Shown: one piece after another, positions 1 to 8,500 of the stretch
How positions within the stretch are numbered: the first letter of the stretch is position 1
Layout of the letters: each line of letters begins with the position of its first letter
From: an uncultured delta proteobacterium
Lineage (GTDB): Bacteria > Myxococcota > Myxococcia > Myxococcales > 40CM-4-68-19
Direction: 5' to 3'
Length of the DNA: 64,000 nucleotides
NCBI GenBank assembly: GCA_903911145.1
Contig: CAIWCD010000048.1
Coordinates: 234,824-298,823, forward strand
Program-made: the position numbers and the translations under genes
Notes under the pieces: model-generated
The model's database searches: none
What the model saw: only the letters and a program-made list of their open reading frames with translations
Told to the model about the DNA's origin: nothing

Positions 1-2
1 TG

Positions 3-251
3 GCGCCACGCGGGATTCGCGTCTGTTCGGTGGCGCCCGGCAGTGTGCTTCACGCGGGCGGCTCCTGGGAGCGGCGCCAGCAGCAGGATCCAGCGGGCAT
101 CGCGGCGTTCGTGCAGCGCGAGATCCCGTTCGGCCGTTTCGGGACCGCCGGCGAGCTCGGCGACGTGATCTGCTTTCTTGGATCTCCACGCGCGAGCTGG
201 GTCGCCGGCGCCTGCATCGTCGTCGATGGCGCGCAGTCGCGATCGTTCTGA
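3..251 (+). CDS. SDR-family oxidoreductase, C-terminal part only
   Basis: The frame is open from the first bases of the window, so the N-terminus with the NAD(P)-binding and catalytic Tyr-Lys motifs lies outside. What remains is the typical C-terminal end of a short-chain dehydrogenase/reductase: a 'VAPGS' substrate-loop motif, then 'PFGRFGTAGELGDVICFL', then 'SWVAGACIVVDGAQSRSF', which matches the conserved PxGRxGxxxEhAxxhxFLxS...hTGxxhxVDGG pattern of 3-oxoacyl-ACP-reductase-like SDRs. The substrate cannot be predicted from this fragment. The internal ATG/GTG codons are not real starts. The family call is confident; the function beyond 'oxidoreductase' is not. Confidence 0.8.
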   Translation, partial: APRGIRVCSVAPGSVLHAGGSWERRQQQDPAGIAAFVQREIPFGRFGTAGELGDVICFLGSPRASWVAGACIVVDGAQSRSF

Positions 252-322
252 TCGGCCGACCGCGCAGAGTGCGCTTCTGACTCTTGCGCACCGCCGCGCC
301 TCGTGCTTCTAGTTCGCCCGCC

Positions 323-901
323 GTGACGACCCTCCGCGCCGCCATCCCGCTCTGCCGTTGCCTGCTCACCGCGTCGCTCGCGCTCGCCTCGATGAGCTGC
401 ATCGAGAGGCCGTACGAAAGTGCGCCGACGCAGCGAATGCAGTTCGATCGGTCCAGCGTCCGCGACGCGCTGGTCACAGGCGTTCCGCCCGACATGATCC
501 CCGTCGGCGCGATCTACGGAAACGCCGCTGAGTTGCTCGGCTACCGCATCGAGCCGGCTCCGCTGATGCCCGGCCAGCGCGCGCGTATCACTCTCTATTG
601 GCGCTGCCGTGGACCGCTCGAACCGTGGCACATCTTCGTCCACCTCGACGACGCGAACGGTTCTGGAGATCGCATCCACGCCGAACACGATCCCGTACAG
701 GGCCGCTTCCCGACCAATGCCTGGCAACCGGGAGACATCATCGCCGACGCGTTCGTCGTGCAGATCGGCCGCGTGCCGCTCAACATGTTTATCGGCTTCT
801 TCGCCGAATCCGAGAGCCGCCTCACGCTCGACTCGCCTGGACGTGGTCGCGACGACGGCTCGAACCGTCTCTTCGCGGGACTTCTCCCGCTCGCCCAGTG
901 A
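323..901 (+). CDS. Predicted lipoprotein of unknown function
   Basis: About 190 residues. From the GTG at 323 the protein starts with a positively charged and hydrophobic stretch ending in 'LASMSC', a good lipobox, so it is probably exported and lipidated. A TTG at 284 is also in frame but would put a long non-signal-like extension before the signal peptide. The mature part has a beta-rich stretch ('GYRIEP', 'PGQRARITLYWRC', 'FVHLDD', 'GRFPTNAWQPGDII') resembling the beta-sandwich tails seen after some membrane glycosyltransferases; no enzyme motif is visible. Its stop overlaps the start of the next gene by 4 bp (GTGA), so the two are probably translationally coupled. Confidence 0.65.
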   Translation: MTTLRAAIPLCRCLLTASLALASMSCIERPYESAPTQRMQFDRSSVRDALVTGVPPDMIPVGAIYGNAAELLGYRIEPAPLMPGQRARITLYWRCRGPLEPWHIFVHLDDANGSGDRIHAEHDPVQGRFPTNAWQPGDIIADAFVVQIGRVPLNMFIGFFAESESRLTLDSPGRGRDDGSNRLFAGLLPLAQ

Positions 902-2058
902 GGCACTGCGCGGCCTTTCGTACCTTCCGCCGCAGTCGCTCCCGCACTTCCGCCTCCCCTCTGCTCCTCGCGTCGTTGCTGCTCTGCGCCCGCGCGGCAG
1001 AGTCGCACCAGACCGCTCTCTCTTATGCAGACCTCCGCGTGCAAGGCGCGCGGGTCGACTGCGATCTGCGCCTCGCCGCGGGCGACGCAGCCCGGCTCGC
1101 ATCGATCGCTGTCAGCGCAGACGACCGCTCGATGCGCGACGCTCCCTCCGTAGTCACCGATGCGCTCGTCCGCGCCCAGCGTGCTCCATTTTCATTCTCG
1201 GCCAACGGAGCCCCCTGCCCGCTTGAAGCGCGAAGCGCAACCGCCGCACCCGACGGCGAAGATGGGATCGTCCTCCGCGGCAGCTACCTCTGCCCCGCCA
1301 CTGCAGTGCGCCTCGACGGGCGCGCCATCTTCCTCGACGATCTTCCGCCGGGCCACACGCTGCTGCTCAAGCTGGAGTTCGTCGCTCCCGGGGTTGCGAA
1401 CAGCGCGACATCTCCGACCGAGCGCGTGCTGCAGCAGGGCGCGGCATCATTCTCTGCGCTCCGCACCAGCGACGCGCCCTTCGCCTTCGCCCGCTTCCTG
1501 CGCCTCGGCGTCAGGCACATCTTCACGGGCGCCGATCACCTCGCGTTCCTGCTCGGCCTGCTCCTGCTCGGCGGCTCGCTCGGCGCGCTGGTACGCATCG
1601 TCACGGCCTTCACCGTCGCGCATTCGCTCACGCTCGCGCTGGCCGCTCTCGAGATCTATTCGCCGCCAGCAAGACTCATCGAGCCCGCAATTGCCGCAAG
1701 CATCCTCTGCATCGCGATTGAAAACCTCTGGGCTCTGCGCCGCGATCACGCGCCCGATGCCGCCGCGCGCGCCCTGCGACATCGGTGGCTCGCGACCTTC
1801 TGCTTCGGCCTCATCCACGGCTTCGGCTTCGCAGACGCCTTGCGCGAACTGCATCTGCCGCGCGAGTCGCTGGCCGCAAGCCTGCTGTCGTTCAATCTCG
1901 GCGTCGAATTGGGCCAGGTGTGCGTCGTCGGAGTTGCGCTTCCAATGCTCGCGCGATTGCACCACTGGCCGGCGTTTGCGCGCCGAGGACCACAAATCAT
2001 CTCGATGGCCGTGGGCGCGGCCGGGACATTCTGGCTCGCGCAGCGGCTCATCGGATAG
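898..2058 (+). CDS. HupE/UreJ-type integral membrane protein
   Basis: About 386 residues from a GTG at 898 that overlaps the upstream stop. The N-terminus is a signal-like hydrophobic stretch followed by an extracytoplasmic beta-rich region of about 170 residues. The C-terminal half carries the HupE/UreJ_2 hallmarks: 'GVRHIFTGADHLAFLLGLLLL', an 'FTVAHSLTLALA' helix, 'FGLIHGFGFADAL' and 'FNLGVELGQ', with the conserved His and Asp residues inside six or so predicted membrane helices. Family members are linked to nickel/cobalt or other metal uptake, but this two-part type is usually of unknown substrate. No hydrogenase or urease genes are seen nearby, so metal specificity is not supported here. 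The ORF is open further upstream, but that part is only antisense-like overlap with the preceding lipoprotein. Confidence 0.75.
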   Translation: MRHCAAFRTFRRSRSRTSASPLLLASLLLCARAAESHQTALSYADLRVQGARVDCDLRLAAGDAARLASIAVSADDRSMRDAPSVVTDALVRAQRAPFSFSANGAPCPLEARSATAAPDGEDGIVLRGSYLCPATAVRLDGRAIFLDDLPPGHTLLLKLEFVAPGVANSATSPTERVLQQGAASFSALRTSDAPFAFARFLRLGVRHIFTGADHLAFLLGLLLLGGSLGALVRIVTAFTVAHSLTLALAALEIYSPPARLIEPAIAASILCIAIENLWALRRDHAPDAAARALRHRWLATFCFGLIHGFGFADALRELHLPRESLAASLLSFNLGVELGQVCVVGVALPMLARLHHWPAFARRGPQIISMAVGAAGTFWLAQRLIG

Positions 2059-2085
2059 CTGCTGCGCGAATCCTCGTTTTCGTCC

Positions 2086-5000
2086 CTATGCGCTCTGCAG
2101 TTCGCTCACAACTCGAGCTGGCGTCTCCACCACAGCGCCTGTGCCGACAATCGACGTCTGCTCAAACGCGAGCGGCACCTCCTGGTGGCAGCCATTGGGA
2201 ACAACGCCGCGATAGGCCTCGACGCGAATCCGCTCTCCCTCCGCATATCGACGTGCCAGCGCGGCAGGAGAAAGCTCGTCGGCATTGCCCGCGCGATTAT
2301 CCCGATAGGTCGTCTGCACGATATTGACCGGGTTGCAGAACGTCACCGACTGCTCGAAGCAGAGCAGGTCCGGCTGCGTCGCCGCATAGGAGACCGCGCG
2401 TTCCGCCATGCGCGCCTCGAGTTCATTCGGGTTGCGAAACGCGAGTTGCGAGATCAGCGCGTGCATATCCGCGGCGCGATAGAGCGAACTCGATACTTCG
2501 AGCGGATAACCGAAATCATGCTGGGAACCGACCCAACGGAATCGCTTCAATCCGTAGGCGCTGGCCATAGGAGGGACGCGCTGCTCAGCCCGCATCGTAT
2601 AGCAGGAGGTTGTATTGCTCCCGAGGCGCAACGAGACCCCGAGCAGCTGGGGATCCATCCGCAGTGCATTCGAGGCTTCGGCCAGACTGAATGGGCGCAC
2701 GACGATATTGTCGTCGACGAGAAAGAGGACCTGCTCATAGAGACCCAGCAGCCCAAGCAACTGCGCGCGGAAATCCGTCTCGGTAATCAGCTCTACGCGC
2801 GGATGCTCCTGCCCGAGGCGGCGATAGAGCGCGCGGTGGCCATCGGTCGTCGCCTTCGTCAATACCTTGATGTCGGCATTCTCGGCCTCGCGCCAATGGA
2901 GCTGGAGCGAACGAAGCGTGCCGTCGAGCTGCATCTGGCGATCACGGCTGAACGCGAGCGCCAGAATCGGTGATCTGTTTGCACGCATCGTCGATTTGTC
3001 CGCGGCACGCGCGGCCGGTGCCGAAATGCGTGCGGGCGCGGCCTTGCTGATCTCGCGAGCGACCGTAAGCAGATTGGCGTTCTGCGGATGCCCGCTCAGG
3101 GCGGGTTCAATGGTGCGCGCAGCGCCTTCCACGTCTCCGCGGGAGAGCTGAATCATCGCGAGCGTGCACGCGATCTCCGGCGTATTCGGCGCGAGCGCAA
3201 TCGCGCGCTGGGCATGCATGAGCGCATCCTGCTGTCGACCCGCACCGTTCAATACAACAGCGAGATCGTTATGCGCCTCCGCCGAATCGCTGCAGGCCGA
3301 GATGAACGCTTCCAATGCCGAGATGGCTCGCGGGTAATCAGCCGCATTCACCATCGTTTCAATCTGCGGCAGGAGCTCCTGGTATCGCGAAGAGGAGCCA
3401 ACGCTGCGATTCTCTTCACTCTGCTTCAACGGACCGGCAGCGCCAGCCAGAGCGGTCCGGATGGCAGCCTGCGTCTCCAGTGCCGTCGCATTATTCGGAT
3501 CGAGTTCCAATGAGCGTTGAATCGCCTCCCCCGCCTGCCGGTATCGACCCGCGCTGTAATCAATGACGGCGAGGTCGTTATATCCCTCTGCATAGGTCGG
3601 GTCGGCGAGGACCACGCGCGCCATCTGCTCGAGTGCCTCGGCATTCTTGCCGGCGCCAATCAACGCGGTCACCGGCTTCATTCTCTCGCGATAAGCCGCG
3701 GCCCGCGCGTCCTTGCGCGACCGCGCGGCCTTGCGCTGCTTGGCCCGGATGACGTTCGCGGTCAGTCGCTGCAACGGCTCCGCGGCCGCATTGTCGCTGC
3801 GCCCAAGCATGCAGGTCGGACGCTGGACGTAGGCGAAGGAGTATCGGAGCCCGAGGCGAAGGCAGAGATCCCACGACTCCAGTGCGCCCAGAGATTCATC
3901 GAATCCACCCAACTCGCCGTTGGCCCCCAATTCAATCAGGCAACGCCGCTCATGCAGAAGGCACGAGAGCGGAATATAGGGCTCGGCAAGCATTCGCACG
4001 GCGTCGAACGTTCCGGTACGCAGCGGCTGTCCTTCAATCCCCGCGTCTCCTGCTTCGAGTTGCGATTCCAGCGACAGGGCATCCGAATATGCTGCCTGGC
4101 TCTTGCCATCCGAGAGCGCGTCCACGAGCGTCTGCAAATGCTCACGGCGATAGCAGTCGTAATCGTCGAGATAAGCGATATATCGGCCGCGCGCTGCCCG
4201 CAGCCCGAAGTTGCGCGCCCCCGCGGCTCCCCGCGCACGCGCCAGACGAAGCGATTGAATCTTGTTTCCATGATCAATCGACGCAATCAATGCATCGACG
4301 CTCTCTCCACCGTCGTTCACCACAAGGATTTCGAAATCCTGCAACGTCTGGGCGAGCACGCTGCGCAGCGCCCGCTCGAGCGCTTGCGGGCGATTGCGTG
4401 TCGAGACAATCACCGACACGGTCGGCGCGAACGTGCGGCCGAGGACAGGATTTGCCTCCGCCCCGAGAATCCTCCAGGCGGCATCCTCTTTCGCCGGCTC
4501 AAACAACCCGGGGTGATTCAACACGATGATCCCGATCATCTTCGGCCGCTGCGCATTGCACTCCGTGACCATGCTCTGCGCTGCAGTTCGATATCGAAAC
4601 AGCGGCTGCGCGACCTTGTCGCCACGAAATCCGCGCCGCATCGCGTGCAGCCAGAACTCCCAATCCTCGTGTGAGAGGCGCCGCGTCGGATCATATCCCC
4701 CGACCGCATCCCAGACGCCACGGCGATAGAGCGAACAATAAGGAAGCTGGTTGTCTTGCATCTCGGCATCGAGCTCGAACCGGCCCGTCTGCCAGATATC
4801 GGTCTTCAATCCAAAGAGCTGCACGTCGGTATAGGCGACCGAGAGCTCAGGACTGCGCTCAAGCAGACCGACCGTCGCTTCCAGCATCGTCGGCGCCAGC
4901 AGGTCGTCAGCGTCGAGCGGAAGGATATATCGACCCGACGACGCGCGAATGCCGTTGTTGCGCGTCTGGCCGAGCCCTTGATTCACCTGGCGCAGCAATC

Positions 5001-5208
5001 GGATTTTCCGTGCGGGATATCGCTCAATCAACGCCTGCGCCACCGCGGAGGTATCGTCGGGGCTGCCGTCATCGACGATGATGCATTCCCAGTCCGTATA
5101 GGTCTGGTTGACGATCGATTCGATGCAGCCCGGAAGGTATCCCGCATGCTTGTAGCAAGGGATGATGATCGACACCGCGGGCGCGAGAGACGAGTCGGCA
5201 GAGGCCAT
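2086..5208 (-). CDS. Multidomain glycosyltransferase: GT2-GT2-TPR-glycosyltransferase-like
   Basis: About 1040 residues from the ATG at 5208; an in-frame ATG at 5244 would add 12 residues, and neither has a clear Shine-Dalgarno. Domain order: a GT2 domain (approx. 10-230; 'VSIIIPCYKHAGYLPGC', 'LPLDADDLL'), a second GT2 domain (approx. 263-460; 'VSVIVSTRNRPQALERAL', 'YLDDYD'), a TPR region (approx. 520-700) and a C-terminal domain (approx. 745-1000) with 'LVDDNIVVRPFSLAE', which looks like a further sugar-transferase fold with a DDN metal site. Such proteins usually build surface glycans or glycosylate proteins in the cytoplasm. It is convergent with the HupE gene (27 bp apart) and divergent from the even larger modular gene at 5525, suggesting a shared glycan pathway. 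The third catalytic domain is an inference from its acidic motif. Confidence 0.8.
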   Translation of the reverse strand: MASADSSLAPAVSIIIPCYKHAGYLPGCIESIVNQTYTDWECIIVDDGSPDDTSAVAQALIERYPARKIRLLRQVNQGLGQTRNNGIRASSGRYILPLDADDLLAPTMLEATVGLLERSPELSVAYTDVQLFGLKTDIWQTGRFELDAEMQDNQLPYCSLYRRGVWDAVGGYDPTRRLSHEDWEFWLHAMRRGFRGDKVAQPLFRYRTAAQSMVTECNAQRPKMIGIIVLNHPGLFEPAKEDAAWRILGAEANPVLGRTFAPTVSVIVSTRNRPQALERALRSVLAQTLQDFEILVVNDGGESVDALIASIDHGNKIQSLRLARARGAAGARNFGLRAARGRYIAYLDDYDCYRREHLQTLVDALSDGKSQAAYSDALSLESQLEAGDAGIEGQPLRTGTFDAVRMLAEPYIPLSCLLHERRCLIELGANGELGGFDESLGALESWDLCLRLGLRYSFAYVQRPTCMLGRSDNAAAEPLQRLTANVIRAKQRKAARSRKDARAAAYRERMKPVTALIGAGKNAEALEQMARVVLADPTYAEGYNDLAVIDYSAGRYRQAGEAIQRSLELDPNNATALETQAAIRTALAGAAGPLKQSEENRSVGSSSRYQELLPQIETMVNAADYPRAISALEAFISACSDSAEAHNDLAVVLNGAGRQQDALMHAQRAIALAPNTPEIACTLAMIQLSRGDVEGAARTIEPALSGHPQNANLLTVAREISKAAPARISAPAARAADKSTMRANRSPILALAFSRDRQMQLDGTLRSLQLHWREAENADIKVLTKATTDGHRALYRRLGQEHPRVELITETDFRAQLLGLLGLYEQVLFLVDDNIVVRPFSLAEASNALRMDPQLLGVSLRLGSNTTSCYTMRAEQRVPPMASAYGLKRFRWVGSQHDFGYPLEVSSSLYRAADMHALISQLAFRNPNELEARMAERAVSYAATQPDLLCFEQSVTFCNPVNIVQTTYRDNRAGNADELSPAALARRYAEGERIRVEAYRGVVPNGCHQEVPLAFEQTSIVGTGAVVETPARVVSELQSA

Positions 5209-5524
5209 CCGTGGACTATGAGCAATCAAGGTGCCACGCGCCATTTTCTGGCACGTCGATGAACACCTGCGAAACCGTCGCTGCCCTTACCGCGCCGTCA
5301 CGCTTCTGGCGTCACGCTTTCCCGAACAAGGCCGTCCCATCTGACGCCAACAGCGTCCCGACCGGTTGAACCGCTCATCGCGCGATGATTTCCGTCGTGT
5401 TTTGTGAGCTCTCGCTCCGGCATGTCGCTTGCTGAACCATCGCAGCATGAAAGGTGACTCCTCCGCTTTTGTTGACGACGCGTCGGTTCCCTCGTCTGTT
5501 GTTGCCCGTCGAAAAGAGGGCAAC
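5209..5524. promoter_or_regulatory. Divergent intergenic region between two glycan-modification genes
   Basis: These 316 bases separate two divergently read multidomain genes and must hold both promoters. I see no convincing -35/-10 pair or operator. In-frame TTG (5429) and ATG (5447) codons precede the chosen start of the right-hand gene at 5525; the latter is preferred because AGAGGG stands just before it. Confidence 0.4.
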
Positions 5525-8500
5525 ATGACGCTCGTTCCCGATGCCAGCAGTGCCCCCACGCCGAAATCGCCGCGTTACGCCGATGACGTGCGCCCGCAGG
5601 TTGAGCAGCTGCTCAACGCAGGGCACGTTGAAGCGGCCCTCAAGCATATCGAGGAATATATCCTCGACGGCCACGAGGACGAGGAAGCGGTTGCGGATCT
5701 GGCGGTCCTCTACCACGTCAGCAATCGCCACTCGGATGCGCAGATGCTGCTGTCGGGATATGTCGACACGCATCCGAACTGTATCCTCGCGCGCAAGCGG
5801 CTCGCTCTGGTCGAGTTGGTCCGAGGCAACGCCCCGATCGCGCTGGGCGTGATCGAGCCGGTGCTTTCCCTGGCGCCGAACGATCCCGAGGCGCTGCGCA
5901 TCGTGGGTGAGATTGCCTCAGCGTTGAAGCGACCAGATCATGCGCGCTCGTTCTATGTCCGCGCCCTCGCGATCACGCCCGGCGATCCCGAACTCGCGGC
6001 GCTGCTCGCCGCCCTTCCCCCGCCGAGCGCAGCGCCGATCACGACCACGCCGGGTCGCTTCTCCGATCTGCTCGCGCTCGGCAATTTCTTCGAATCCGTG
6101 CCGGTTCCCTACGCGATCCTCCGCCTCTCGCCCGACTTTCCGCACTATGCCGTCAACGAGGATATCGACGTCCTCTGCGAGGACCGGGAGCAGCTGCGCG
6201 CGCATATCCGCGAGGTCGGACGCCGATATGAATCGCAGGGATTCCGCGTCGAGGAGACGATTCACGACGGGCACCTGCATATCGATTACTTCGCGCCCCG
6301 CGAGCAGCGCCTCAACTTCCGGTTCGATATCCTCGATACCCTGTCCGGCTTCCACAAGATCAAGGTCGCTGCAGATTGGACGCGCACCCTGCTCGCGCGC
6401 AGCCAGCGCGTCACACAAGGCGGCGTCGCGATCTCCGTTCCGTCTGCGCAGGACGAGCTCGCGCTGCGCCTGCTTGAATATCTCGAGCACCGCGATATCC
6501 GCCCGGACAAGGTGAAACACCTCCAGCATGTGCTCGCGGCCGGCACGACCGACTTCCTCCAGCCGCTGGCGAAATATACCGACCTGAAGCTCTCTATCGG
6601 CAACGGGGCAGTCTCCACCGACCTCGCCATTTCGCCGTCGGGACCTGCGCTGCCGACGAAATCACCGCAGACCCGAATGGACTATTTCCTCATCTGGGGT
6701 CACGGTCTGTCGCATACGCGCGAGATCCTCGAGATCATCCGCTCGCACGGCGCGTTCGATATCGTCGCCGTCTATCGACGCAACGTCGGTGATATGGCCC
6801 GCTTCGTCCAGCGCGTCTATGAATGCGACGCGGTTCCAATGGAGCATCTGATCGCGAAGACGAAGTATCTGCTCACCGTCCCGTCCGACGTGCTCCTGGT
6901 GGTCGCGAACAACAAGCAACCGCGCGAGAAGTATTTCGGCGAGGGCGCGTTCCGGCATATCCAGTGTCAGCAAGTGAAGGACGTCAAAGAGATGATTCGC
7001 GATCGCTTCAATCCGCGCATCAACGGGAAGCGGACGGAGAATCACGTCATCCATGCCTCGGATTACGAGAGCCAGACCGAGCACGTCCTCAAGGTGATGG
7101 GGCTTCCTCCCGTCGCGCAGTTCCGACGCGAGGCCAATTCCAGTCTTCTCACGCCGCATCATATCCAGCCGTTCACGAACTACTTGATTCACGAAGTACC
7201 CATCGAACAGCTTCGTGCGAATATCCTCGGGCAGGGCACTGTTACCATCGAGGCCACGCCGCACTATCAGTATGCTCGCGGCAATCGGACTCCCTATATC
7301 GACTATCAGGCGAAGTATGCGGGCAATCAACTCACCGACGATCACTATCCGGAGGCATTCGACCGGCTGATCGCGAGCTATGATCCCGCAGCCGACCAGC
7401 GCGACGGCAAGGTCAGCCATATCCTCGCCCTTCGGCGCGCCGAGGGTGGATTTCTCATCATCGACGGCGTGCACCGCGCGGCGATTCTGGCAGCGCGTGG
7501 CGTGCGGACCATCACCATCGCGGAGCCGAACTTCACGCCCGGTTCGAGCGAACCCAGACCCGGCGTCGGCGACGCGGTCGCGGTTCAATCCAACGCAAGC
7601 GCAGCGCGTGCGTTTGTGAAGAATGGATTGACCCAGAGGAGCAACGGGAAACTCGAATCTGCGTCTGGCCCGGGAAGTTCGGTCGCTGCCGCAGCGAATG
7701 CGATCGGGTTTCTTCGCAAGATCATTACCGAGCACAACGTTCGCAGCATTCTTGATCTGGGCTGTGGCGATTGGAACTGGATGAAGGAGGTCGGCCTGCA
7801 CGACCTCGGCGTCCATTACACCGGTTGGGATATCGAGCCTGGCCTGATCGCGGACCTCAACGCGAACCATGGACGCAAGGAGATCCGTTTCGAGGCGCAC
7901 GACGTTCTGCAGACGCCGCTGCCGAAGGTCGACCTCGTGATCTGCCGCGATATCCTCTTTCATATCGACGTCAATTGGGGTGCACGTCTGGTCAAGGCGA
8001 TCAACGCCTCCGGAACGCGGCTCTTCCTCGCGACGAGCTTTCCCGGCGTCGTCGAGAATTCCAACATCAAGAGCTACAACCAGATCGAAGGCTGGGGCTT
8101 CTACGAGACCAATCTCGATATCGCTCCATTTCAGCTTGCTGCGAAGAAGGTTGCGTTCATCGACGAACCGCTCTGCAAGCATGGCAACTACGACCGCACG
8201 ATGGCGCTCTATCAATTGAACGGCCGCGCCGAGTCGATTCGCAACCCGACCGAAACAGCAGGTCGTGCCGATACCGTCTGGATGTATTGGGAAGGCGCGA
8301 TGCCGACCTATGTCGATATGTGCATCGACTCGATCAAGCGCAACGCCCATATGCACGTCGAGTTGCTCAACCAGCAGTCGGTCAAGGAATGGCTCCCTGA
8401 TCTGCGACCGGATATCTGGCTCGTCCGCGAACCCGCGCATCGCGCTGATTACATTCGTGCACGCCTGCTGCATCGCTATGGCGGCGTCTGGGTCGATGCG

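Noticed and set aside
50..1102. 350-residue minus-strand frame
   Set aside because: Arg/Ala-rich antisense of the lipoprotein and HupE genes; no family content, and such shadows are typical at this GC.
3517..4674. 385-residue plus-strand frame inside the GT2 gene
   Set aside because: Antisense shadow of a gene with clear GT2 motifs.
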